A stretch of 64,000 nucleotides of DNA from Pelagihabitans sp963760375 (GCA_963760375.1 CAVXCS010000007.1:186001-250000), one strand, 5' to 3'; positions 43,557-52,422 are shown, counted from the first letter of the stretch. The notes: generated by a model from the letters alone, not told the origin. A program made the numbers and translations.

Positions 43557-44657
43557 ATGTCCAATGATTTGCACTCTCGGAAAATTATCCATGTCGATAT
43601 GGATGCCTTCTACGCTTCGGTGGAGCAGCTCGACCATCCTGAATTGCGGGGCAAACCGATTGCCGTTGGGGGCGGTTCAAAGCGAGGCGTCGTTGCCGCC
43701 GCCAGCTATGAGGCCAGAAAATATGGGGTTCGAAGTGCGATGAGCGGATTTTTGGCACAAAAAAACTGTCCAGAACTTATTTTCGTCAAGGCCCGGTTTG
43801 ATCGCTACAAGGAAATTTCCGAAAATATCAGGACCATATTCCATGAATACACCGATTTGGTAGAGCCATTATCCTTGGATGAAGCCTACCTTGACGTGAG
43901 CACAAATAAGAAAGGCAATCCGTCCGCCACATTGATCGCCAAAGAAATACGCCATCGTATTTTTGAGGTAACCGGTCTAACGGCTTCCGCTGGAATATCA
44001 ATCAACAAATTCATCGCCAAGGTTGCCAGTGACGTCAATAAACCCAACGGTCAAAAAACAGTGGCCCCGGAAGAGGCGATCCCCTTTCTGGAAACCCTGG
44101 AAATTCGAAAATTTTACGGTGTGGGCAAGGTTACGGCCGAAAAAATGTATCAACTTGGGATTTTTACCGGGATGGATTTAAAATCCAAAACATTGGATTT
44201 CCTGGTGGAAAACTTCGGTAAAAGTGGAACGCATTACTATCAAGTGGTAAGGGGAATACATGAGAGTCCAGTTAAACCAGACCGCACTCCCAAATCTGTA
44301 GGGGCAGAACGTACCTTTAGCGAAAATCTGAGCAGCGAGGTGTTCTTAATGGAGAAATTGGAACAGATCGCGGTAGAACTCGATCGAAGATTGAAAAAAT
44401 CGGCCATGGCAGGTAAAACCATAACCCTCAAAATAAAATATAGCGATTTTAGTTTGCATACCCGTAGTAAAACCCTTCCATATTTTGTCAAGGAAAAAGC
44501 CCTGATCGTGGAAACGGCCAAGGAACTATTGTATCAGGAAAAATTGGAAAACTCGGTTCGCTTATTGGGCCTTTCCCTTTCCAATTTAAACAATTTGAAT
44601 GGAAAAACGGAGGAAAACGATGCCAAGGTTTCAGTGCAGTTACAATTCGATTTTTAA
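43557..44657 (+). CDS. dinB: DNA polymerase IV (Y-family)
   Basis: A 366-residue translesion DNA polymerase. I start at ATG 43557 rather than the in-frame TTG two codons earlier. Motifs: IIHVDMDAFYASVEQ with catalytic Asp pair, AASYEARKYGVRSAM (fingers), VEPLSLDEAYLDVS with the SLDE catalytic site, and FYGVGKVTAEKMYQLGI (helix-hairpin-helix). The C-terminus ends VSVQLQFDF, a QLxLF-like beta-clamp binding peptide. Confidence 0.96.
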   Translation: MSNDLHSRKIIHVDMDAFYASVEQLDHPELRGKPIAVGGGSKRGVVAAASYEARKYGVRSAMSGFLAQKNCPELIFVKARFDRYKEISENIRTIFHEYTDLVEPLSLDEAYLDVSTNKKGNPSATLIAKEIRHRIFEVTGLTASAGISINKFIAKVASDVNKPNGQKTVAPEEAIPFLETLEIRKFYGVGKVTAEKMYQLGIFTGMDLKSKTLDFLVENFGKSGTHYYQVVRGIHESPVKPDRTPKSVGAERTFSENLSSEVFLMEKLEQIAVELDRRLKKSAMAGKTITLKIKYSDFSLHTRSKTLPYFVKEKALIVETAKELLYQEKLENSVRLLGLSLSNLNNLNGKTEENDAKVSVQLQFDF

Positions 44658-44970
44658 TTTTTTTTGTTTAGCGTATATCCGATTGTGAATTGCTATTTCG
44701 TTTAAAACTTAAACAAAAATGTTAATCATTCCCATATTGTCAATATCAATCCTTTCTTTTACTAGTTTTATAAAAAAATTGTTCCTTTTTGACCCAATAC
44801 ATTCAACGCTTTAACGCCACATTGGGGTGCGGACCAAGGTCGTGCCATTCATGGTTTAGTGGTTCGGGAAGGCATCATTCCATTGAACCAATCCCGGATT
44901 ATTGCATCGTGTTGACCAAGGAAAACATTTTTGGCCATAGCCTAATCCCATCAAATTTCATTTCACCCAT
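44658..44970. other. Intergenic region without a supported gene
   Basis: This 313-base AT-rich stretch between dinB and the PAS-protein gene starts with a T-rich tail (TTTTTAATTTTTTTTG) that may help end dinB transcription. A 64-codon frame opening with TTG at 44789 runs into the PAS gene but has no family or start-site support. I see no RNA structure or full -7 consensus. Confidence 0.5.
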
Positions 44971-45492
44971 ATGGAAGAATTAATACAGTACGACATAGCA
45001 GCCCAGAAGTTCTACGCCACGCAGCAGATCAATTCCCTGCCCCTGATTTCTTCAGATGTTTCCGGCGAATATTTTAATAGGGTCTGCGAAGGAAGCAGGG
45101 ACATTACCATCTTAAATCATATTGCCAAGACCCACCGATGGGCATCCTTGCCCAAGCTGAACGAAGCGTTGATCTGCAATCAACAAGTCATTGTGGTGAC
45201 CGACGCCGAGCTAAAGATTGTTCATGCCTCGCATAACATGCAAGAGATGAATGGGTACAGTTCGGCAGAAGTGATCGGCAAATCCCCTAAAATGTTTCAA
45301 GGGGAGGCAACCTGCAAAGAGACTACCAAAAAAATCTCCAAGGCCGTTCGTAACAAAACTTCTTTTGAAGCGGTGGTCTTGAACTATAGAAAAGATGGAA
45401 CGCCCTATAATTGTTGGATCAAAGCCGACCCTATCCTCAACGAATCGGGAACCGTCGTACATTTTATCGCCTATGAAAAGGAAATTGCTTAA
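44971..45492 (+). CDS. Single PAS-domain sensor protein
   Basis: A 173-residue cytoplasmic protein. The N-terminal ~75 residues are unassigned. The PAS domain runs from ~70 (VIVVTDAELKIVHASHNMQEMNGYSSAEVIGKSPKMFQGEAT) to the end (AVVLNYRKDGTPYNCWIKADPILNESGTVVHFIAYEKE). It is LOV-like in outline but lacks the flavin-binding GxNCRFLQ Cys, having GKSPKMFQG instead, so covalent flavin photochemistry is not expected. There is no output domain; it probably acts by protein contact. Confidence 0.82.
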   Translation: MEELIQYDIAAQKFYATQQINSLPLISSDVSGEYFNRVCEGSRDITILNHIAKTHRWASLPKLNEALICNQQVIVVTDAELKIVHASHNMQEMNGYSSAEVIGKSPKMFQGEATCKETTKKISKAVRNKTSFEAVVLNYRKDGTPYNCWIKADPILNESGTVVHFIAYEKEIA

Positions 45493-45514
45493 GTGTTTGT
45501 TTATTTAAACAAAA

Positions 45515-45545
45515 AAAGCCCCGGTACCACTGGTACCGGGGCTTT
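45515..45545. terminator. Bidirectional terminator between the PAS gene and pyk
   Basis: AAAGCCCCGGTACCA (45515-45529) and TGGTACCGGGGCTTT (45531-45545) are exactly complementary, with A- and T-rich flanks on both sides. It lies between the PAS protein stop and the convergent pyk stop and can end both transcripts. Confidence 0.85.
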
Positions 45546-45558
45546 CTGCTTATGGGTC

Positions 45559-47001
45559 TTAAAAACTGCAGGATTCTATTTCGGTTATTCTTAAAGTATT
45601 GACCATCCCTTTGTCTTTAATGGGCATGGCGGCCAGACTGATCAGCATGTCGCCGACGTCCAAAAATCCCTTTTGGCAGGCAATTTTGTTCACATCTTCT
45701 ATGGTCTCATCGGTTGACACGTAACGGTCATAATAAAAGGCGTTCACCCCCCAGAGCAAACTTAATTGGGTCAATATTCTTCTGTTGGAGGTAAATACCA
45801 GAATATGGGCATCGGGCCTCCAGGCAGAAATTTGAAATGCGGTATAACCACTATTGGTCAAGGTGGATATGGCCTTCGCCTTTATTTCATTCGCCATGAT
45901 CGCCGCATGGTAACAGACCGATTTGGTGATGTACCTTTTGGTGCGGATATGGGGCGGTTCATGTGGTACTTTGATCAGATCCGACCCTTCAACGCTCTTT
46001 AGGATGCTGGTCATCTTTGCGATTACTTCAACGGGGTAGTTGCCCACAGAAGTTTCCCCGGAAAGCATTACCGCATCCGCACCATCCATCACCGAATTGG
46101 CCACATCGTTCACCTCCGCCCTGGTAGGCGTTAGGCTGGTAATCATGGTTTCCATCATTTGGGTGGCGATAATCACCGGAATCCTGGCTTTCTTGGCACG
46201 CAGTACCAATTGCTTTTGGATCAAGGGTACCTCATGGGCGGGAACCTCAACCCCCAAATCGCCTCTGGCGACCATGAGACCATCACAATAGGATACGATT
46301 TTATCGATATTCTCGACCGCTTCCGGTTTTTCGATTTTGGCAATGATCGGAATCTTGTATTCTGAGTGTTCTTTGATCAAATTTTGAAGATCGATCAAAT
46401 CCTGACTGAAGCGCACGAAGGATAGGGCGATCCAATCGACTTTTTTGGAAATGGCGAATATGGCATCCTTGATGTCCTTTTCGGTCAGTGCGGGAAGCGA
46501 AATATTCGTATTGGGCAGGTTCACCCCTTTCTTTGATTTGAGGGGTCCCCCTTGGACCACACGGGCCCTTACCTTATCTTCCCCGTTGGTTGAAAGTACT
46601 TCGAACATCAATTTGCCGTCATCCAACAAAATAAACTCGCCGGGTTTCACGTCCTTCGGGAAGGAAGCATAGTTCATGTAAACTTTTGTGGCCGTACCTT
46701 CAAATGGTTTGCCGGTCACGAAATCGAGTTCATCGCCCGGAGAAACCACGACCTCCCCTGCCATGACCCCAACCCTTAATTTAGGGCCTTGCAAGTCGGC
46801 AAGTATCGAGGTATTCGTGTTCATTTCCTCATTCAATTCACGGATCATATCGATTCGTTCCGAAACATCGGTATAATCTGCATGGGAGAAGTTGATCCTA
46901 AAGACGTCTACACCCGCCTCTATCATTTTCTTCAATACTTCTTTGGTACTTGATGCCGGGCCCAACGTGGCCACAATCTTTGTCTTCTTTTTGGTTGGCA
47001 T
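45559..47001 (-). CDS. pyk: Pyruvate kinase
   Basis: A 480-residue glycolytic enzyme making ATP and pyruvate from phosphoenolpyruvate and ADP. Motifs: KIVATLGPASSTKEVLKKM at the start; the signature PIIAKIEKPEAVENIDKIV with the catalytic Lys (~219-237); MVARGDLGVEVP (metal site); VIIATQMMETMI; and the C-terminal domain with TLTNSGYTAFQISAWRP. Its ATG overlaps the stop of the IPExxxVDY gene by one base (TAATG), so they are coupled. Confidence 0.97.
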   Translation of the reverse strand: MPTKKKTKIVATLGPASSTKEVLKKMIEAGVDVFRINFSHADYTDVSERIDMIRELNEEMNTNTSILADLQGPKLRVGVMAGEVVVSPGDELDFVTGKPFEGTATKVYMNYASFPKDVKPGEFILLDDGKLMFEVLSTNGEDKVRARVVQGGPLKSKKGVNLPNTNISLPALTEKDIKDAIFAISKKVDWIALSFVRFSQDLIDLQNLIKEHSEYKIPIIAKIEKPEAVENIDKIVSYCDGLMVARGDLGVEVPAHEVPLIQKQLVLRAKKARIPVIIATQMMETMITSLTPTRAEVNDVANSVMDGADAVMLSGETSVGNYPVEVIAKMTSILKSVEGSDLIKVPHEPPHIRTKRYITKSVCYHAAIMANEIKAKAISTLTNSGYTAFQISAWRPDAHILVFTSNRRILTQLSLLWGVNAFYYDRYVSTDETIEDVNKIACQKGFLDVGDMLISLAAMPIKDKGMVNTLRITEIESCSF

Positions 47002-47468
47002 TATAACAATATTAGGTTGTTTTTTGATTTCAGTTTATCAGGATCCACGGTGTAGGCGGTTATCATTTTTTGTATCCGCAACAGCGGCTTCACAACTTCT
47101 TCCTCTACATCCATATCATCGTGCAATATCTTTATTAAATAATCGACCTCTTTAAGCTCCTGTACCAAATGATGTGTGGTAAAGGAGGGTTCGTCCTGGA
47201 ACAGATCTGATCGGATCAATGCGTCCTCACTGATATTATTATTGGTGACCAAAATCCAATCCCTGTCGTGCCTTTCGTCCCTCCATTCAAAAATAGGAAA
47301 CGTAATCTGTGGACTGAGGCGAAAGTCTTCTTTACACCTTCGGAATTTGGCATGCAGACCGAGGTTGATATGGTAGACCAATTCATAATCTTCCATACTG
47401 CTGTGCAATGCGACCAAACTGAATGGGTCTTCGGCAAAATCGCTTGAAATTTTATACACTGCGTGCAT
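47001..47468 (-). CDS. IPExxxVDY family protein
   Basis: A 155-residue protein of a Bacteroidota-specific family named after a short motif; here the corresponding region reads LVQELKEVDYLIKILHDDMD. The sequence is acidic and aromatic, with FEWRDERHDRDWILVTNN in the middle. It is consistently found between rnc and pyk in flavobacteria; the function is unknown. Its promoter (-7 at 47485-47492) also serves pyk. Confidence 0.9.
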   Translation of the reverse strand: MHAVYKISSDFAEDPFSLVALHSSMEDYELVYHINLGLHAKFRRCKEDFRLSPQITFPIFEWRDERHDRDWILVTNNNISEDALIRSDLFQDEPSFTTHHLVQELKEVDYLIKILHDDMDVEEEVVKPLLRIQKMITAYTVDPDKLKSKNNLILL

Positions 47469-47484
47469 ATTCGAACAAAATAAG

Positions 47485-47492
47485 CAAAGATA
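47485..47492 (-). promoter_or_regulatory. -7 element of the IPExxxVDY-pyk operon
   Basis: On the minus strand TATCTTTG (47492-47485), a perfect TAnnTTTG, ends 16 nt before the start codon. TTA, not TTG, lies 18 nt further upstream. It gives the pair a promoter separate from rnc. Confidence 0.5.
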
Positions 47493-47579
47493 GGATTAAT
47501 AACGAGACCTTAATAAATTATGGCGATGTAGCCCTTATTATTGAACATTTCCAATAACTGTTGTTAAAATTGTACCACT

Positions 47580-48317
47580 TTACGATTTTTCCATTTTGTT
47601 CTGAAGGGCAAAATAGGCCCTTTTGGAAGCCCGCTCCTCGGCTTTCTTTTTGGAGGTGCCCCTTGCCTTGGCAACGACGTTCCCGTCTATGGAGAGTTTT
47701 ACGGCAAAATGCTTCAGCACGTCATTGCCGGTATCGTCGTACACATCATAGTTAAAGTTTTTTTTCTGTTTTTGGCACCATTCGATGACAAGGCTTTTGT
47801 AACTGATGACCTTTCCCTCGAGCTGTTCGATATCCACATAGGGCTCGATCACTCTTTTATTGATGAATTTTTCGCAATAATCGTATCCCCTGTCGAGATA
47901 GATCGCCCCTACCAACGCTTCGAATACATTGCCATGGATGTTGTCTCCAAAGTGCGATTTCGGGATACGGCTCTCCACAAAATGAATGAGGTTCAAATCC
48001 TTTCCCAGCTCGTTCAGGTGTTCCCTGCTCACAATTTTTGATCGCATCTTGGTCAGGTAGCCTTCATCGCCCTCGGGGACTTCCTTATACAAAAAATGGG
48101 ATATTATGGTTCCCAACATGGCATCCCCTAAAAATTCGAGCCGTTCGTAATTCATGGGGTTCCCTTCGAAATCCTTTTTATTGGCGGAACGGTGCATGAA
48201 AGCCTTCTTGTACACATAAAGTTTCTTGGGCTTAAAACCAAGAATGCGCTTTATCCCTAAAAAAAAATCCCCATCCTCTTTGGGATGGGAATTGAATATA
48301 TTCGAAGGGAATCCCAT
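47580..48317 (-). CDS. rnc: Ribonuclease III
   Basis: A 245-residue double-strand RNA endonuclease for rRNA and mRNA processing. The catalytic signature is NYERLEFLGDAMLGTIISH (~53-71) plus GNVFEALVGAIYLDRG (~128-143). The C-terminal dsRNA-binding domain (~170-240) ends KARGTSKKKAEERASKRAYFAL. It lies 8 bases after fabF in the acpP-fabF-rnc order typical of many bacteria. Confidence 0.96.
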   Translation of the reverse strand: MGFPSNIFNSHPKEDGDFFLGIKRILGFKPKKLYVYKKAFMHRSANKKDFEGNPMNYERLEFLGDAMLGTIISHFLYKEVPEGDEGYLTKMRSKIVSREHLNELGKDLNLIHFVESRIPKSHFGDNIHGNVFEALVGAIYLDRGYDYCEKFINKRVIEPYVDIEQLEGKVISYKSLVIEWCQKQKKNFNYDVYDDTGNDVLKHFAVKLSIDGNVVAKARGTSKKKAEERASKRAYFALQNKMEKS

Positions 48318-48325
48318 AGGATTGT

Positions 48326-49576
48326 TTAGCTTATTTTTTTGAACACCACGCAGGCATTGTGGCCCCCAAAACCGAAGGTATTGCTCAAGGCAACTTTCAC
48401 CTCGCGTTTCTGGGCCTTGTTCAAGGTGAGGTTCAATCTTGGATCAATATTTTCGTCCACGGTGGTGTGGTTTATGGTCGGGGGCACGAGACTATGTTGC
48501 ATCGCCAATATGGATGCGATGGCCTCGATGGCCCCGGCGGCACCAAGGAGATGCCCGGTCATCGATTTGGTCGAATTGATGTTGATGTGAGGGGCATGGT
48601 CCCCGAACACTTCCACGATCGCCTTTAATTCGGCTACATCGCCCAAGGGGGTAGACGTCCCATGCGTGTTGATGGTATCCACGTCCTGTGGCGTGAGGCC
48701 GGCATCGTTTAAACAGTTTTGCATCACCCGGATCACACCGATTCCTTCGGGATGGGGCGCGGTCATATGGTAGGCATCGCTCGAGAGTCCGCCTCCCGCC
48801 AGTTCGGCATATATTTTTGCCCCCCTGGCTTTGGCATGCTCATATTCTTCAAGGATAAGGGCACCGGCACCTTCCCCTAGCACAAACCCATCTCGGGTTG
48901 CATCGAAGGGTCTGGAAGCCGTGGCCGGACTTTCGTTTCTGGTGCTCAAGGCATGCATGGCGCCAAAACCGCCCATCCCGGCGATGGTAACCGCGGCCTC
49001 ACTTCCCCCGGAAACCACAACGTCGCAATAGCCCAAGCGAATATAATTCATGGCATCGATCAAAGCATTGGCAGAAGAGGCACAGGCAGAGACCGTGGTA
49101 TAATTTGGGCCCATAAAACCATGTTTGATCGAAATATTGCCAGGGGCTATATCAGCGATCATTTTTGGGATGAAGAAAGGATTGAAACGGGGGGTGCCAT
49201 CCCCTAGCGCAAAATTCATGACCTCGTTCTGAAAGGTCTCCAACCCACCTATTCCTGCGCCCCAAATGACCCCAACCCTGAACTTGTCCAATTTGGTAAG
49301 GTCAAGACCGGAGTCTAAAATGGCTTCATCGGAAGAAACCAATGCGTATTGTGCAAAACGGTCCAATTTTCTGGCCTCCTTGCGATCAAAAAAATCCAAT
49401 TCGTTGTAATTTTTCAGCTCACAGGCAAACTTGACCTTGAATTTCTCGGTATCGTAGTACGTTATGGGAGCGGAACCGCTTTTCCCGGTTTTTAACCCCT
49501 CCCAATATTCTTTAAGATTGTTCCCTATGGGCGTTAAGGCGCCCAGCCCGGTTACAACGACTCGTTTTAATTGCAT
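48326..49576 (-). CDS. fabF: 3-oxoacyl-[acyl-carrier-protein] synthase II
   Basis: A 416-residue condensing enzyme of type II fatty acid synthesis. The catalytic Cys is in TTVSACASSANALIDAM (~163), and the two catalytic His are in NTHGTSTPLGDVAEL (~303) and STKSMTGHLLGAAGAIEA (~340). It is preceded by acpP, with a 152-base gap that contains a terminator-like hairpin, and followed by rnc. Confidence 0.97.
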   Translation of the reverse strand: MQLKRVVVTGLGALTPIGNNLKEYWEGLKTGKSGSAPITYYDTEKFKVKFACELKNYNELDFFDRKEARKLDRFAQYALVSSDEAILDSGLDLTKLDKFRVGVIWGAGIGGLETFQNEVMNFALGDGTPRFNPFFIPKMIADIAPGNISIKHGFMGPNYTTVSACASSANALIDAMNYIRLGYCDVVVSGGSEAAVTIAGMGGFGAMHALSTRNESPATASRPFDATRDGFVLGEGAGALILEEYEHAKARGAKIYAELAGGGLSSDAYHMTAPHPEGIGVIRVMQNCLNDAGLTPQDVDTINTHGTSTPLGDVAELKAIVEVFGDHAPHININSTKSMTGHLLGAAGAIEAIASILAMQHSLVPPTINHTTVDENIDPRLNLTLNKAQKREVKVALSNTFGFGGHNACVVFKKIS

Positions 49577-49662
49577 CTAACTGTGTTTTAGAATGATTTC
49601 CTGGACCATCATCACCTAAACGGCCCAAGATTTTCACGATAACAAGTAAAGTGAAATTAAAA

Positions 49663-49702
49663 AAAATTATCCATGCAGCGCGGTTACCACATGGATAATT
49701 TT
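49663..49702 (-). terminator. Intercistronic hairpin between acpP and fabF
   Basis: A perfect 13-bp stem (AAAATTATCCATG at 49663-49675 with its complement at 49690-49702; 14-nt loop) lies 27 bases after the acpP stop and is followed on the minus strand by TTTTTAATTTCAC. It could terminate a part of the acpP transcripts or act as a stabilising 3' end, giving more acpP than fabF mRNA. Confidence 0.6.
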
Positions 49703-49728
49703 GAAACTTGTTCAAGAAAATACACGAA

Positions 49729-49962
49729 TTATTTCGCTTCTTCTATATAACTAATGGCTTGGCCAACTGTTGCGATGTTTTCAGCTTGATCATCAGGGAT
49801 TTGAATATCGAACTCCTTTTCGAATTCCATAATCAACTCAACCGTATCCAATGAATCTGCCCCTAGGTCGTTCGTAAAGCTAGCTTCCGATACCACTTCG
49901 TTCTCATCAACCCCCAATTTATCAACAATGATAGCTTTAACTCTTGATGCAATGTCTGACAT
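49729..49962 (-). CDS. acpP: Acyl carrier protein
   Basis: A 77-residue acidic carrier of fatty acyl chains. The phosphopantetheine Ser is in LGADSLDTVELIMEFEKEFD (Ser36). Helices I-IV are of normal length. It heads the acpP-fabF-rnc run. The promoter region upstream contains a perfect short palindrome over the -33 position. Confidence 0.98.
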   Translation of the reverse strand: MSDIASRVKAIIVDKLGVDENEVVSEASFTNDLGADSLDTVELIMEFEKEFDIQIPDDQAENIATVGQAISYIEEAK

Positions 49963-49995
49963 AATTATTTTGGTTTTAAAAATTTAAATTGTTGG

Positions 49996-50026
49996 CAAAA
50001 ATAAAAAACTTTGGTGTAATAACACC
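49996..50026 (-). promoter_or_regulatory. acpP promoter with a palindrome over the -33 region
   Basis: On the minus strand TATTTTTG (50003-49996) is a perfect -7 element, 33 nt before the acpP ATG. Nineteen bases upstream is GTG (50025-50023) instead of TTG. It lies inside GGTGT-AATA-ACACC (50013-50026, plus-strand reading), a perfect inverted repeat with 5-bp arms. A fatty acid synthesis regulator binding there is a reasonable hypothesis. Confidence 0.5.
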
Positions 50027-50076
50027 ATTTGTCATCAAAATGTATCGTAATTTAATAAAATTAAAGACAGGAGTGC

Positions 50077-50084
50077 TATTTTCG
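50077..50084 (+). promoter_or_regulatory. -7-like element of purN
   Basis: TATTTTCG (7 of 8 to TAnnTTTG) lies 25 nt before the purN start. No -33 TTG is visible at the usual distance. Confidence 0.3.
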
Positions 50085-50109
50085 CCCAAGAAATAATCAT
50101 TCCATAAAA

Positions 50110-50694
50110 ATGGAGGACTTTCCCAAAAAAAAGATCATATTGTTTGCCTCCGGTTCAGGGACCAATGTGGAAAACATTATTCGCTATTTCCAAAACAGTC
50201 CGAACATCGCCATTGCCACCGTGCTCACCAACAATAGGGAAGCAAAAGTCATCGAACGCTGTAATGCTTTAAATATAAGCATATTATACTTTAACAGACA
50301 CGCCTTCTCCTCATCCGATGTGGTCCTAAAACTGCTCAAGGCCCTTGAACCCGACCTGATTGTTTTGGCAGGTTTTCTACTCAAAGTGCCCCCCAATCTC
50401 ATTGAACATTTTCCAAAAAAAATCATCAATATCCACCCTGCACTCCTACCCAAATATGGAGGAAAAGGCATGTATGGCAGCCATGTGCACGAAGCAGTAG
50501 CGCAAAACTATGACACGGAAACCGGAATTACGGTACACTATGTGAACGAAAATTACGATGAAGGCGCCATTATTTTTCAAAAAAGCATATCCTTAACGCC
50601 TGCCGACGATGCTTCGGCGATTGCCGAAAAGGTACATCGGTTGGAATATGAATACTACCCAAAAGTGATCGAAAAGTTGTTAATGGGATCCTAA
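50110..50694 (+). CDS. purN: Phosphoribosylglycinamide formyltransferase
   Basis: A 194-residue enzyme of purine synthesis transferring formyl from 10-formyltetrahydrofolate to GAR. Motifs: ILFASGSGTNVENIIRYF (phosphate loop), LAGFLLKVPPNLIEHFPKKIINIHPALLPKYGGKGMYG with catalytic Asn and His, and ETGITVHYVNENYDEGAII with the catalytic Asp. Its stop overlaps the start of the RNase H gene (TAATG). Confidence 0.95.
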   Translation: MEDFPKKKIILFASGSGTNVENIIRYFQNSPNIAIATVLTNNREAKVIERCNALNISILYFNRHAFSSSDVVLKLLKALEPDLIVLAGFLLKVPPNLIEHFPKKIINIHPALLPKYGGKGMYGSHVHEAVAQNYDTETGITVHYVNENYDEGAIIFQKSISLTPADDASAIAEKVHRLEYEYYPKVIEKLLMGS

Positions 50695-51329
50695 TGGCCA
50701 AAAAAGAAAAATTTTATACCGTCTGGAAGGGGAAAAGACCTGGCATCTATGCCAAATGGGACGATTGCAAGGCGGCCATTGAGGGCTATAAAGGCGCACA
50801 GTACAAGTCATTTTCTACCTTCGATATGGCCAAAAAAGCCTATAACGGCAATTATGAGGATTACAAAGGGAAACAGAAAGGAACGGCCACACTCTCCCCC
50901 TCGGAAATCTTAAAATATGGAACCCCCAACTACCATTCGATAGCCGTCGACGCAGCTTCCAGTGGCAACCCTGGCATCATGGAATATCGTGGTGTCGACA
51001 CCAAAACTGGAAAACTGCTCTTCAAACAAGGGCCCTTCGCACAGGGTACCAACAATATTGGGGAGTTTTTGGCCATAGTGCACGGACTGGCGTATCTGAA
51101 AGAACGCAAAAGCGACCGAATCATCTATACCGACTCCCGCACCGCGATCAGCTGGGTCCGCAAAAAAATATGCAACACCAAGCTTCAGGAAACCGTTAAA
51201 AACAAAATGCTTTTTGATTTGGTACGCCGTGCGATCTTATGGTTGAAGTCAAATTCCCATAATACCCCCATTGTGAAATGGGAGACCAAAGCATGGGGGG
51301 AAATCCCTGCCGATTTTGGCAGAAAGTAA
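50694..51329 (+). CDS. Ribonuclease H with N-terminal viroplasmin domain
   Basis: A 211-residue protein. The N-terminal domain (~1-50; FYTVWKGKRPGIYAKWDDCKAAIEGYKGAQYKSFST) is the caulimovirus viroplasmin/RNase H1 N-terminal RNA-DNA hybrid-binding domain. The RNase H fold follows: SIAVDAASSGNPG (Asp), TNNIGEFLAIVHGLAYL (Glu) and RIIYTDSRTAISWV (Asp). It removes RNA from hybrids. It is translationally coupled to purN. Confidence 0.92.
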   Translation: MAKKEKFYTVWKGKRPGIYAKWDDCKAAIEGYKGAQYKSFSTFDMAKKAYNGNYEDYKGKQKGTATLSPSEILKYGTPNYHSIAVDAASSGNPGIMEYRGVDTKTGKLLFKQGPFAQGTNNIGEFLAIVHGLAYLKERKSDRIIYTDSRTAISWVRKKICNTKLQETVKNKMLFDLVRRAILWLKSNSHNTPIVKWETKAWGEIPADFGRK

Positions 51330-51423
51330 GATTCTTGATCTGTAATGGGGATAAATAATCCCGGGAGGCATTGAAATTCAAAATTAGATGTTAAGGGACT
51401 TCTTCATTGGACAACCAAAACAG

Positions 51424-51431
51424 TATATTTG
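51424..51431 (+). promoter_or_regulatory. -7 element of the PfkB kinase gene
   Basis: TATATTTG, a perfect TAnnTTTG, ends 18 nt before the ATG at 51450. A TTG lies upstream at short (14-nt) spacing, so the -33 element is uncertain. Confidence 0.4.
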
Positions 51432-51449
51432 CAGCAAATTTCAACTGAG

Positions 51450-52376
51450 ATGGGTAAACTTTTGATCGTGGGCACCGTGGCATTCGATGCCATTGAGACC
51501 CCATTTGGAAAAACGGACAAGATTTTGGGCGGTGCGGCCACCTTTATCGGCATGGCAGCCTCCCAATTCGAAGTAGAATCCGCCATCGTTTCCATCGTAG
51601 GCGATGATATGCCCCAGAAATACCTCGAACTGCTTTCCAACAAAAATATTGACCTCTCAGGATTGGAAATCGTCAAAGGCGGCAAAACCTTCTTTTGGAA
51701 AGGCAAATACCATAACGATTTGAATGCGCGCGACACCCTGGTCACCGAACTCAATACCTTGGCCGATTTTACGCCTAAGGTGCCCGACCAGTTCAAGGAT
51801 GCCGATGTGGTGATGCTCGGCAACCTGCATCCCAGCACCCAGATGAGCGTTATAGAACAAATGACGGCCCAGCCGAAATTGATCGTGTTGGATACCATGA
51901 ATTTTTGGATGGACAACGCCCTCGCAGAATTAAAAACCGTGATGCGGCATATCGACGTCATTACGATCAACGACGAAGAAGCGCGACAATTGACCGGCGA
52001 ATACGCCTTGGTCAAGGCCGCAGAGAAAATACAAAAAATGGGGCCGAAGTTCGTGGTGATCAAAAAAGGGGAACATGGCGCTTTGTTGTTCCATAAGGAG
52101 TATGTCTTTTTTGCGCCTGCACTACCTCTTGAGGAGGTTTTTGACCCTACCGGTGCCGGGGATACTTTTGCCGGGGGTTTTTCGGGATATTTGGCGGCCA
52201 CCGACAATATTTCCTTTAACAATATGAAACGTGCCGTGATTCATGGCTCCAATCTGGCCTCCTTTTGTGTGGAACGATTTGGAACCGAACGGATGCAGAG
52301 CCTTACAAGGGATGAAATCAATAAAAGGTTGCATCAGTTCAAGGCCTTGACCCAATTTGAGATTGAGTTGCAATAA
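51450..52376 (+). CDS. PfkB-family carbohydrate or nucleoside kinase
   Basis: A 308-residue kinase starting MGKLLIVGTVAFDAIETPFG; I chose ATG 51450 because the -7 element at 51424 would exclude the earlier in-frame TTG. Signatures: KILGGAATFIGMAASQFEVESAIV (substrate side), ITINDEEARQLTG, and FDPTGAGDTFAGGFSGYLA with the catalytic Asp. The substrate is not clear; it differs from the fructokinase at 15.9 kb. Its position between purN and a PurF-like gene hints at nucleoside or ribose metabolism, which is inference only. Confidence 0.88.
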   Translation: MGKLLIVGTVAFDAIETPFGKTDKILGGAATFIGMAASQFEVESAIVSIVGDDMPQKYLELLSNKNIDLSGLEIVKGGKTFFWKGKYHNDLNARDTLVTELNTLADFTPKVPDQFKDADVVMLGNLHPSTQMSVIEQMTAQPKLIVLDTMNFWMDNALAELKTVMRHIDVITINDEEARQLTGEYALVKAAEKIQKMGPKFVVIKKGEHGALLFHKEYVFFAPALPLEEVFDPTGAGDTFAGGFSGYLAATDNISFNNMKRAVIHGSNLASFCVERFGTERMQSLTRDEINKRLHQFKALTQFEIELQ

Positions 52377-52382
52377 ACATAC

Positions 52383-52406
52383 GCCCTGAACTTTCGGGGC
52401 TTTTTT
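52383..52406 (+). terminator. Terminator between the PfkB kinase and the PurF-like gene
   Basis: GCCCTGA-ACTT-TCGGGGC (52383-52400, one G-U pair) followed by TTTTTT. It ends the kinase transcript 17 nt before the next start codon. Confidence 0.75.
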
Positions 52407-52422
52407 AATCAAAGTAAGATAA

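Noticed and set aside
44789..44983. 64-codon plus-strand frame before the PAS gene
   Set aside because: Starts with TTG, overlaps the PAS protein start in another frame and has no recognisable content.
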